This document shows, in pieces, positions 14,740-21,283 of a stretch of DNA of 24,800 nucleotides. Source of the stretch: Anaerolineaceae bacterium (GTDB lineage: Bacteria > Chloroflexota > Anaerolineae > JAAYZQ01); the NCBI GenBank assembly GCA_012514775.1, contig JAAYZQ010000370.1:1-24800 (forward strand). Direction: 5' to 3'. The notes below the pieces were generated by a model. That model saw only the letters and a list, made by a program, of their open reading frames with translations, had not been told where the DNA came from and ran no database searches. Each line of letters opens with the position of its first letter. Position 1 is the stretch's first letter. The translations under genes were made by a program, and so were the position numbers.

Positions 14740-16230
14740 TCACTCGTCCTCGCCGCGGAAGCCCGGCTCCCGCGCCGCTCCCGTGGCAAGGTCCTCGGCC
14801 CTCCTGACGATATCGGCCGGGAAGGCAAAGGCGGCCGCCTGCTCTTCTCGGGCGTCGCGAATGGCCTCCGCGGTTTCCACCTCGCCCAGCATTTCCATCG
14901 TGTGGGCCACCTGGAACAGCGCGACGTCCAGCTCACGGGTCAGGAATTGCTCGTCGAGGTAGCTCAGGAGGCGAAGCACGAGCTCCTCGGCCCTGTCCCG
15001 GAGGTCGGGCGTCAACCGGTCAAAGAGGATGTTGACGGCTCGCAGCACCTCGGCCAGGACCTGGTGCTCCTGCGACTCCAGGGCGACGGCACTCAGCGAT
15101 TCCAGGACGTCCAGCCCGCCGCGCATCAGGTCGTCGACGTACACCACCGGCAGAGGCTCCTCGTCCTTTACCTCGACCCCTTGCACCATCCAGCGGGAAA
15201 GCAGATCGCGTAGGGCGTGGATGACGCGCACGCCCACCTCCGGGTTCTGCTTGGCCGAAGAGACCTCGGTCCAGGCGAGCATCTCCAACTGCTCCAGGCC
15301 GTAGGCCGGATCCTGCTCCATGCTCCGTTTGACGGCAAAGCGAAAGGTGCCGCCCACCGCCTCGGCGACCTCCCGTGCCCGGGACGCCGACTCGGCGCGG
15401 ACGCGGGCCAGGAGGTCGTAATGGGAGACGTAGGTGCCGGGAGCGGCGACCAGGACCAGCTCTACGTCGGGTCCCACGTCCGCCAGCGACGCGGCCAGGC
15501 GGTCGATGTCGAGGGCAACCAGGTACCCGTTGGCTTCGGACCGCAGCTCGACGACCGTCTTCCCGGAGCTCCGGGGCTCCTGCCGGGTCCGGCGGACAAA
15601 GGACAGTTGCTTTTCGCGGGCGTGGAGCGTGGAGGCGTGGATGTCGCTGATGATGGTCTCGGGGCGCATCTGCTCGATGGTGCTGTACAAAAACGCCAGG
15701 AGCAGGACGATGGATATGACGCTGACGACCAGCACCAGGGTGGCGCTCACCACGGGATTGAACGACTCGGAGACGGTGGCGCGCACGAGGATGGCCAGGA
15801 CGAGCGTGCCGACGATGAGACCCGCATACAGCTTGTTGCGCCGCCGGGCCATGAACTGGTCAAAGATGAGGTTGCCCATACTGCTGGCCGTCTGCTGCAA
15901 GACCAGGAGCAGCATGGTGATGATGATGGACGTCATGGTCAGGTAGCCGCCGGCGACGGTGTCCAGGAAACTGCCGGTAACCTCCGAGTCGGCAAATAGA
16001 TGGCGCGAGAGCGCGTCGCTCAGGGGCCGCAGCCAGGCGGCATTCGAGCGCTCGACGGCGTAGAGCAGCACGCCCAGCAGCAGGAAGGACAGCACCAGGG
16101 CCAGGGAGATGCCCAGGAAGGCGCGGAGGGCGTGGAGCGCCTGGCGGTACCAGGCCCCATAGCTCTCGTCGCCCCGCGTCATGACCACCTGGGGAACCTC
16201 GCCGGACCCTGAACGGCCTGCCTTACCCAT
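14740..16230 (-). CDS. DUF2254-type integral membrane protein
   Basis: The 496-residue protein has four membrane helices in its N-terminal half (about 38-60, 95-113, 134-153 and 160-182), then a large cytosolic region. Features recalled from DUF2254 are the conserved helix-2 stretch TMTSIIITMLLLVLQQTASSM with NLIFDQFMARRRNK after it, and the later EANGYLVALDIDRLAASLAD segment. The C-terminal third (about 300-480) is helical. The function is unknown. ATG 16230 lies 8 bases after the SDR stop, and chaB follows, so it belongs to the same transcript. The family name is from memory. Confidence 0.75.
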   Translation of the reverse strand: MGKAGRSGSGEVPQVVMTRGDESYGAWYRQALHALRAFLGISLALVLSFLLLGVLLYAVERSNAAWLRPLSDALSRHLFADSEVTGSFLDTVAGGYLTMTSIIITMLLLVLQQTASSMGNLIFDQFMARRRNKLYAGLIVGTLVLAILVRATVSESFNPVVSATLVLVVSVISIVLLLAFLYSTIEQMRPETIISDIHASTLHAREKQLSFVRRTRQEPRSSGKTVVELRSEANGYLVALDIDRLAASLADVGPDVELVLVAAPGTYVSHYDLLARVRAESASRAREVAEAVGGTFRFAVKRSMEQDPAYGLEQLEMLAWTEVSSAKQNPEVGVRVIHALRDLLSRWMVQGVEVKDEEPLPVVYVDDLMRGGLDVLESLSAVALESQEHQVLAEVLRAVNILFDRLTPDLRDRAEELVLRLLSYLDEQFLTRELDVALFQVAHTMEMLGEVETAEAIRDAREEQAAAFAFPADIVRRAEDLATGAAREPGFRGEDE

Positions 16231-16238
16231 GGCTGCCC

Positions 16239-17105
16239 CTACCCGCCAATGATCTCGCCGCCGTTGGGGTGGAGGACCTGGCCGGTCATGTAGGAGCTGT
16301 CGTCGGACGCCAGGAAGACGTAGGAGGGCGCCACCTCGCTGGGCTCCCCGGCGCGCTCCATGGGTACGTCGCTGCCGAACTTGGCCACGTGCTCCTCGGG
16401 AAAGGTGGCCGGGATGAGGGGCGTCCAGATGGGCCCGGGCGCCACGGCGTTGACGCGAATGCCGGTGCTCACGAGGTTCGCCGAAAGGGAGCGGGTGAAG
16501 GCGACGATGGCGCCCTTGCTGGCCGCATAGTCCATGAGGTGCGAGCTGCCGCGGTAGGCCGTTACCGACGTGGTGTTGATGATGGCGCTGCCCTCGCCCA
16601 GGTGCTCGAGGGCCGCCTTGACCAGGAAAAACTGGGCAAAGACGTTGGTCCGGAAGGTGCGCAGCAACTGCTCCTCGGAGATGGCGTGGATGCTGTCCTG
16701 GACGTGCTGCTCGGCGGCGTTGTTGACGAGGACGTCCAGGCGCCCCAGTTCACGCACCGCCTGCTGCACGGCGTGGCGGCAGAACTGCTCGTCGCCCACG
16801 TCGCCCGCGATCTTGATGCAGCGGCGGCCCTCCTGCTCGACCTCGCGGCGGGTGGTTTCGGCATCCTCGTGCTCGTTCAGGTAAACGATGGCCACGTCGG
16901 CGCCTTCCCTGGCAAAGGCGATGGCCACCGCCCGCCAGATGCCGCTGTCGCCCCCCGTGATGAGGGCCACCTTGCCTTCCAGCTTGCCGCTGCCCCGGTA
17001 CTCTCTATCCTCGCTCTCCGGCTGGGGCGTCATGGGAGCCTGGCGGCCAGGCTGGCCTTCCTGATGCTGCTCGGGCCGGAGTTGTCTTTCTTCCTGTTTG
17101 CTCAC
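16239..17105 (-). CDS. SDR-family oxidoreductase with N-terminal extension; cofactor-loop Gly replaced by Trp
   Basis: This 288-residue short-chain dehydrogenase is of the long-N-terminus kind (Bacillus general stress protein 39-like, glucose/ribitol dehydrogenase annotation). The Gln/Glu/Pro-rich leader (1-42) precedes a Rossmann fold. Catalytic residues are present: NNAA at about 128-131, Ser180, and Tyr193 and Lys197 in YAASK. The cofactor loop reads TGGDSGIW instead of TGGDSGIG, with Trp57 from a TGG codon at 16935-16937; one base change from GGG would explain it. GTG 17105 is chosen for the GGAAGGAG about 8 bases upstream. The probable promoter is at 17552-17622 and carries the repeated stress operator. 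First well-supported gene of the stress cassette that runs to 14009. Confidence 0.88.
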   Translation of the reverse strand: MSKQEERQLRPEQHQEGQPGRQAPMTPQPESEDREYRGSGKLEGKVALITGGDSGIWRAVAIAFAREGADVAIVYLNEHEDAETTRREVEQEGRRCIKIAGDVGDEQFCRHAVQQAVRELGRLDVLVNNAAEQHVQDSIHAISEEQLLRTFRTNVFAQFFLVKAALEHLGEGSAIINTTSVTAYRGSSHLMDYAASKGAIVAFTRSLSANLVSTGIRVNAVAPGPIWTPLIPATFPEEHVAKFGSDVPMERAGEPSEVAPSYVFLASDDSSYMTGQVLHPNGGEIIGG

Positions 17106-17449
17106 GCGTCTTCTCCTTCCACGAAACCGCCGCTGGAATGGCTGCCATACGGTGCTCCGCACAGACCAACGGCCGCGGCAATATGGGGGCTACGACGGAC
17201 AAGGTGCAGACACTCGCACAGTGCAGGCACTCGCATTGCGGGGTATGAAGCCCGGATCCGAGGCACCCCGGGTCTGCAACGCTCGATGACTTCCAGTGCT
17301 ATGCGGTGGCAGGGCAACCTTCCGGGCCCGGGACCCAGTAGATCCTGGGGCCTGGTGCCCACAGTCCGGTTCGGCGTCTCGACGAACGGATCCCGGTTGC
17401 TGGCCTGGAGTTGCCGGTCCTTGGCAACATAGACATACAGCTTCCGCAT
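17102..17449 (-). CDS. Doubtful 115-residue ORF upstream of the SDR gene
   Basis: An ORF starting MRKLYVYVAKDRQLQASNRD has a GGGGG site 5 bases before its ATG and a TGA overlapping the SDR start (GTGA). It lies downstream of the promoter at 17552. The rest is rich in Pro, Arg, Cys and His and resembles no family I know. It could be a real leader gene, a degraded gene or simply an open stretch in GC-rich DNA. The region 17106-17551 otherwise holds nothing I can support. Confidence 0.25.
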   Translation of the reverse strand: MRKLYVYVAKDRQLQASNRDPFVETPNRTVGTRPQDLLGPGPGRLPCHRIALEVIERCRPGVPRIRASYPAMRVPALCECLHLVRRSPHIAAAVGLCGAPYGSHSSGGFVEGEDA

Positions 17450-17551
17450 GTCGTTCCCCCTACAAGACCCAGCGTTCGGTTGCTAAACGCACGACACCGA
17501 ACACCGGCCTAGGCGCGACCGGCGGGGCCCGAAGCCCAGACCTCTTCAACC

Positions 17552-17622
17552 AGTATAGCAGCCCGCTCAGAAGCGGTCAATGTATCGAGATATAGGCAGA
17601 GGATACAGATAGAGATATATCT
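17552..17622 (-). promoter_or_regulatory. Promoter of the SDR stress cassette with repeated stress operator, copy B
   Basis: Minus-strand reading: TATATC, TGTATC and TATATC boxes at 12- and 13-bp steps and an inverted GATACA (17622-17576) run into -35 TTGACC (17580-17575). A 17-bp spacer then leads to -10 TATACT (17557-17552). The transcript would start near 17546 and have a leader of about 440 bases before the SDR gene, or about 100 before the doubtful ORF. The geometry is the same as copies A and C. Confidence 0.75.
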
Positions 17623-17667
17623 TGGCCTATATCCTGCCGGGCGACAGGTGCGGTCGGCCCGGCCCAT

Positions 17668-17696
17668 TTGGCGCTTTCCGGCTTTGGGGGTAGAAT
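17668..17696 (+). promoter_or_regulatory. Promoter of the Crp/Fnr gene giving a leaderless transcript
   Basis: TTGGCG (17668-17673), a 17-bp spacer and TAGAAT (17691-17696) form a good promoter. The expected start point, seven bases after the -10, is at or next to the A of ATG 17703. No Shine-Dalgarno site is present, which fits a leaderless mRNA. Confidence 0.55.
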
Positions 17697-17702
17697 GACA
17701 GC

Positions 17703-18152
17703 ATGAAATCGGCGGACCAGATTCGGGAGCACCTGCGGCGCGTGCCCTTTTTCCGGGACCTGGGCGAGGCAGAGTTGGCCCAGTTCGCCAGGGCAGCCCG
17801 CTATCGCCGGGTGGAGCGCGGCGGCTATTTCTTTCACGAGGGAGAGCCGGCGACGCTGCTCTACGTCCTGGCCGAGGGCCGGGTGCGATTGAACCAGGTG
17901 AGTGCCGAGGGCCAGCAGGTTCTCCTGCGCTTTGTGTCGGTCGGGGAGCCGTTCGGCTGGATCGGCAGCCTGGGTGGCAGCCAATATCCCGCTTCGGCCG
18001 AGGCGGCGGACGACTGCGCGGCCCTCTACTGGGACACCGAGACCATGATCGCGTTGATGGAGCGCCATCCCCGGCTGACCATGGCCGCCCTCAGGATGCT
18101 GGCCCGGCAGGTGCAAGAGCTGCAACAGCGCTACCGGGAGCTGGCCACCTAG
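17703..18152 (+). CDS. Crp/Fnr-family regulator, N-terminal sensor half (ends at in-frame TAG)
   Basis: The 149 residues form a cyclic-nucleotide-binding-type beta-barrel (about 8-120: VPFFRDLGEAELAQFA, YFFHEGEPATLLYVLAEGRV, LRFVSVGEPFGWIG) and the long dimer helix (about 122-149). It lacks the FNR iron-sulphur cysteines; only one Cys is seen. The TAG at 18150-18152 follows ..RYRELAT. The same frame goes on at once into the family's normal [13 protein letters not shown], where homologues usually have ELATERVERRIA, so a Glu codon (GAG) seems to have become TAG. Context with ferredoxin, hemerythrin and nirK suggests a Dnr/NnrR-like sensor of nitric oxide or redox state; this is an inference. 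Confidence 0.85.
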   Translation: MKSADQIREHLRRVPFFRDLGEAELAQFARAARYRRVERGGYFFHEGEPATLLYVLAEGRVRLNQVSAEGQQVLLRFVSVGEPFGWIGSLGGSQYPASAEAADDCAALYWDTETMIALMERHPRLTMAALRMLARQVQELQQRYRELAT

Positions 18153-18155
18153 CGG

Positions 18156-18470
18156 GTGGAGCGGCGCATCGCCCGGGCGCTGCTGCGCCTCAGCGAGCAG
18201 ACGGGCCGCCAGGTGCCCGGCGGCATCCTGTTGGACATCCGCCTTTCGCGCCAGGACCTGGCCGAGATGACGGGCACCACGCTCTATACAGTGAGCCGCA
18301 TCCTCAGCCGCTGGGAGCAGGAGGGCCTGGTAAAGAGCCGCCGCGAGCGGGTCCTCATTCGCCGCCCCGACGGGCTGGTGCAGGTCGCCGAAGACACCTC
18401 CCCCGCCTCCGCGGACGCCGGCGGCGAGATCACCCCCGGCGAGGACGCCCGGCAGTCGCTGCCCCGCTGA
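18156..18470 (+). CDS. Crp/Fnr-family regulator, C-terminal DNA-binding half
   Basis: The 104-residue frame carries the winged helix-turn-helix: [20 protein letters not shown] then [10 protein letters not shown] and a wing [13 protein letters not shown]. The recognition helix reads LYTVSR where FNR has VETISR, so the Glu is replaced by Tyr while Ser-Arg stays. It starts at GTG 18156, one codon after the TAG that ends the sensor half and in the same frame. No good ribosome site precedes the GTG (GGGAG is 16 bases away). It may be made by re-initiation, by readthrough as a 255-residue whole protein, or not at all if this is a pseudogene. Confidence 0.8.
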   Translation: MERRIARALLRLSEQTGRQVPGGILLDIRLSRQDLAEMTGTTLYTVSRILSRWEQEGLVKSRRERVLIRRPDGLVQVAEDTSPASADAGGEITPGEDARQSLPR

Positions 18471-18515
18471 CGATATCGTAGACGAGATCGAAACAGGACC
18501 ATCGAGATCCCCCAT

Positions 18516-18559
18516 CTTTGCGCCAGCGCAAAGACTATTCTCCAAAAATCCATTATAAT
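18516..18559 (+). promoter_or_regulatory. Class II Crp/Fnr-type operator and promoter of the ferredoxin operon
   Basis: CTTTGCGC-CA-GCGCAAAG (18516-18533) is an 18-bp perfect inverted repeat with the Crp/Fnr family form TTG-N8-CAA (TTGCG-N4-CGCAA). A consensus -10 TATAAT lies at 18554-18559 with no good -35. The predicted start is near 18566, which puts the box centre at -41.5, the standard place for an activator replacing the -35. The encoded Crp/Fnr protein just upstream is the obvious candidate. Confidence 0.75.
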
Positions 18560-18599
18560 AAATCAAACATTTTGGACAAGATCCAGAAAGGATGTGGAA

Positions 18600-18902
18600 A
18601 TGGCCTACGTTATCACCCAGTTGTGCACGCGCGACGGCTCGTGTGTCGAAGTCTGCCCCGTGGAGTGCATCGTCCCGGGGGACAAGAACGACCCGGTCTG
18701 GGCGGCCCAGTTCTATATCGACCCGGACACCTGCATCGACTGCGGCGCCTGCGTGCCCGAGTGCCCGGTGGACGCCATCTTTCCGGAGGACGAAGTACCC
18801 GAGGAATACGAGGCAAACATCGAGCTGAACGCCCGCTTCTTTGGCGAGGGTCCCGGTTACTGGGCCTTTGACCTGGAAGAGCAGCGCGAGCGTACCCGCT
18901 AG
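18600..18902 (+). CDS. Dicluster ferredoxin (FdxA-like, eight cysteines)
   Basis: The 100-residue protein carries two cluster motifs: Cys9, Cys15, Cys19 and Cys23 (CTRDGSCVEVCPVEC) and Cys45, Cys48, Cys51 and Cys55 (CIDCGACVPECP). The pattern and the following AIFPEDEVPEEY match 7Fe/8Fe ferredoxins of the FdxA kind. The extra tail (about 65-100) is acidic and ends in Arg residues. ATG 18600 is used because AAAGGA lies 7 bases upstream; a GTG six bases earlier overlaps that site. It is a cytosolic electron carrier, perhaps for redox or nitrosative stress response. It is first in the operon driven by the Crp/Fnr box; the hemerythrin gene follows by 15 bases. Confidence 0.9.
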   Translation: MAYVITQLCTRDGSCVEVCPVECIVPGDKNDPVWAAQFYIDPDTCIDCGACVPECPVDAIFPEDEVPEEYEANIELNARFFGEGPGYWAFDLEEQRERTR

Positions 18903-18917
18903 GCACGGAGGAGGGAC

Positions 18918-19379
18918 ATGCAGGCAAACGAAGCCATTCGCGGGCACCATCGCGACCTCATCGCCACGCTGGACGGGCACGCTTCGGCGCTGGCCGCCGG
19001 GCGGGAGGACGTGGACCCGGCGGCCCTGGTCGCCTTTCTCAAGGGCGACCTGTTGCCCCACGCCCGCGGCGAAGAACGCCACCTCTATCCCGCCGTCGAG
19101 GGGCTTTTGCGCGAGCACGGCCGGGCCACGGCGACCATGAGCGTCGATCACGAGTACATCGAGGGCTACGTCTCCGAGATCGCGGAGGCGGTGCAGGCCA
19201 TCGAGTCCGGCGGCGACGCATCGCGCGCGCGGGAGCGCCTGGAACGCCTCGTCCTCCAGCTCCAGGCGGTGCTGCAAGTGCACCTGGAGAAGGAGGAGAG
19301 GATCTACCTGCCCCTCATGGAGCAGCACATGTCGGAGGAGGAGCAGGAGAGCATCGTGGACCGGATGCACTCGGTTTAA
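18918..19379 (+). CDS. Hemerythrin HHE-domain protein
   Basis: The 153-residue four-helix protein has the diiron ligand pattern of HHE domains: His10/His11, His48 and His55 with Glu52/Glu53 (PHARGEERHLYP), His78-Glu79 (DHEYIEGY), and His122 and Glu126 (VHLEKEERIYLP). Related proteins bind O2 or NO or help repair iron-sulphur and iron centres under nitrosative stress (YtfE/Ric, Dnr-linked proteins); which applies here is unknown. GGAGGAGGG is close to the ATG. It lies between the ferredoxin and nirK, which makes a role in handling NO produced by nitrite reduction likely. Confidence 0.88.
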   Translation: MQANEAIRGHHRDLIATLDGHASALAAGREDVDPAALVAFLKGDLLPHARGEERHLYPAVEGLLREHGRATATMSVDHEYIEGYVSEIAEAVQAIESGGDASRARERLERLVLQLQAVLQVHLEKEERIYLPLMEQHMSEEEQESIVDRMHSV

Positions 19380-19400
19380 AGTCGAGTCGATGTGGGATCT

Positions 19401-19486
19401 ATCAGGTGCATCGCACGAACGGCACGTGCAACGCACCGAGGATGTTATATCAGGTGCGTCGCACGAACGGCACGTGCAACGCACCG
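19401..19486. repeat. Tandem 38-bp hairpin repeat (two copies, 48-bp period)
   Basis: Copies at 19401-19438 and 19449-19486 differ by one base. Each folds as GGTGCGT-C-GCACG, loop AACGGCA, CGTGC-A-ACGCACC (12 paired bases with one mismatch; the first copy has one more mismatch). They fill most of the gap between the hemerythrin gene and nirK. The GGTGCGTCGCAC core is shared with the hairpin at 14210-14249. Confidence 0.75.
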
Positions 19487-19514
19487 GGATTCTGGAATCA
19501 TTGGAGTATAGAGA

Positions 19515-21113
19515 ATGAAGACAACCCCCCTTCGCTCCAGGGTAAGCGTCATGCTGACCCTGGGGCTCGTCGTCGCCTTGTTCCTGGCCGCCTGCGGCCC
19601 CATCGACGAGGCGCCGTTGCCCCCCTCGACCCCGTGGGGCCAGCGCGCAACGCCAGAGCCCACCCAGCCGGAGCCCGGCCAGGAGATCGGCCAGGACGCG
19701 GCGCCGGAGCCCGCTCAACCGGAGACGGGCCAGGACTCGACCACCGCCCTGCACGCCGGGGCGGGCCAGGAGATGGCACCCGAGGGCCAGGCCACGGCTC
19801 CCGCCGGCGAGCCGGCCCCTCCGTCGCAAAGCCCGGCCTCCTACACGCCCGACGTGTCCTTTACCCTGGAGACCGCCATCGCCGATGGCCGGCTGGCCTT
19901 TGTGGGCGTCGGCGGGACCATCGACGGTGTCGTCAACCCCACCCTGGAGGTGGCCCTGGGACAGGTCGTCCAGGTGACGCTCATCAACGGCGACGGCGCG
20001 CTGCACGACGTGGCCTTCCCCGAGTTTAACGCCCAGTCGGACCAGGTGATGCGCCAGGGCGCCAGCACCACGGCCGTCTTTCGGGCCGACCAGGAAGGCG
20101 AGTTCTTTTACTTTTGCACCATACCCGGCCACCGGCAAGCAGGGATGGAAGGACTGCTGGTGGTAGGCGGCGACGCCGCGCAGCCCGAGCCCGAGGGCGA
20201 GAATATCGTACGGGACCCGGCGGACGTGCCCCCGCCCGTGGGCGACCGGGCGCCACAGACCATCAGCGTGGAGCTGGAGGCGGTGGAGCTGGAAGGGCGC
20301 CTGGCCGACGGGGCAACTTACAGCTACTGGACCTTTGACGGCACGGTCCCCGGCCCGTTCCTGCGCGTGCGAGTGGGCGACACCGTCGAGCTGAGCCTGC
20401 GCAACATGGACGACAGCCTGATGATCCACTCCATCGACCTGCACGCCGTCACCGGCCCGGGCGGCGGCGCGGAACTGACGCAGGTGCCCCCCGGCGACGA
20501 GAAGTCCTTCACCTTCCAGGCGCTCAATCCCGGGCTTTACGTCTACCACTGCGCCACGCCCATGGTGGCGAACCACATCACCAATGGCATGTACGGCCTG
20601 ATCCTGGTCGAGCCCGAGGGCGGGCTGCCGCCGGTGGATCGCGAGTTCTATGTCATGCAGGGCGAGATCTATACCGAGGCGCCCTATGGGCGGCACGGGC
20701 ACCAGGATTTCAGCGTCGAGAAGCTCCTGGACGAACAGCCCGAGTACGTCCTATTGAACGGGGCCGTCGGCGCCCTGACCGAGGTGAGCCCCCTGCGGGC
20801 CAACACCGGCGAGACGGTGCGCATCTTTTTCGGGGTGGGCGGGCCAAACCTGGCTTCGTCGTTCCACGTCATCGGCGAGATCATGGACCGCGTCTACCAC
20901 GAGGGCTCGCTGACGGCGGCGCCCCTCACCGACGTGCAGACCACGCTGGTGCCCCCCGGCGGGGCGGCCATGATCGAGTTCGAGCTGGAGGTGCCCGGCC
21001 GCTACATCCTGGTCGATCACGCCCTTTCCCGGCTGGAGCGGGGCCTGGTCGGCTTTCTCATCGTCGAAGGCGACGACAACCCGGAGGTGTTTCGCAGCGG
21101 AGGGGCCGAGTAG
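19515..21113 (+). CDS. nirK: Copper nitrite reductase with extra N-terminal cupredoxin, lipoprotein
   Basis: The 532-residue enzyme reduces nitrite to NO. A lipobox LAAC (Cys27) anchors it outside the membrane. A Pro/Gln/Glu-rich linker (28-110) precedes a type 1 copper cupredoxin (His164, Cys201, His206, Met211). The two NirK domains follow. Type 1 ligands are His305, Cys346, His354 and Met359. Type 2 ligands are His310, His345 and His502. The catalytic Asp308 and His451 are present in HSIDLH and SSFHVIGE. All key residues are intact, so it should be active. The N-terminal fusion recalls the Hyphomicrobium denitrificans enzyme, where the extra domain is an electron-transfer module. GGAG is 8 bases from the ATG. 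No nirV-type maturation gene is visible. It ends at a strong terminator. Confidence 0.95.
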   Translation: MKTTPLRSRVSVMLTLGLVVALFLAACGPIDEAPLPPSTPWGQRATPEPTQPEPGQEIGQDAAPEPAQPETGQDSTTALHAGAGQEMAPEGQATAPAGEPAPPSQSPASYTPDVSFTLETAIADGRLAFVGVGGTIDGVVNPTLEVALGQVVQVTLINGDGALHDVAFPEFNAQSDQVMRQGASTTAVFRADQEGEFFYFCTIPGHRQAGMEGLLVVGGDAAQPEPEGENIVRDPADVPPPVGDRAPQTISVELEAVELEGRLADGATYSYWTFDGTVPGPFLRVRVGDTVELSLRNMDDSLMIHSIDLHAVTGPGGGAELTQVPPGDEKSFTFQALNPGLYVYHCATPMVANHITNGMYGLILVEPEGGLPPVDREFYVMQGEIYTEAPYGRHGHQDFSVEKLLDEQPEYVLLNGAVGALTEVSPLRANTGETVRIFFGVGGPNLASSFHVIGEIMDRVYHEGSLTAAPLTDVQTTLVPPGGAAMIEFELEVPGRYILVDHALSRLERGLVGFLIVEGDDNPEVFRSGGAE

Positions 21114-21133
21114 CGCCCTCCCCTGGCGATTGC

Positions 21134-21169
21134 GGGCCGGCCTGATCCGCTCAGGCCGGCCCTTTTTTT
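21134..21169 (+). terminator. Strong rho-independent terminator after nirK
   Basis: A 12-bp perfect stem (GGGCCGGCCTGA / TCAGGCCGGCCC, 21134-21145 and 21151-21162), a 5-base loop and seven Ts (21163-21169) follow the nirK stop. It ends the nitrogen-oxide module and insulates the next promoter. Confidence 0.92.
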
Positions 21170-21172
21170 CTC

Positions 21173-21243
21173 AATTGTATCCCCACTTGTATCTCCCTTC
21201 TGTATCTGGATACATGGACAACGGCCCTTTGGCATGCTATTAT
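21173..21243 (+). promoter_or_regulatory. Promoter of the CsbD gene with repeated stress operator, copy C
   Basis: TGTATC boxes start at 21176, 21188 and 21201 and an inverted GATACA at 21209. The element ends in the -35 TGGACA (21215-21220). After a 17-bp spacer comes the -10 TATTAT (21238-21243). The transcript would start near 21250, 34 bases before the ATG. This is the clearest of the three copies. Confidence 0.8.
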
Positions 21244-21283
21244 GATCGTGCCCTAATATCCCGTAGAAAGGAAAGGAGAAAAC

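Noticed and set aside
19401..19486. Short CRISPR array
   Set aside because: There are only two repeat units, the intervening segment is about 10 bases, and no cas genes are present. The units are better explained as hairpin repeats.
17577..20702. 1041-codon minus-strand open frame through the nirK module
   Set aside because: It opposes ferredoxin, hemerythrin and NirK, all with full catalytic motifs. It arises from high GC third positions.
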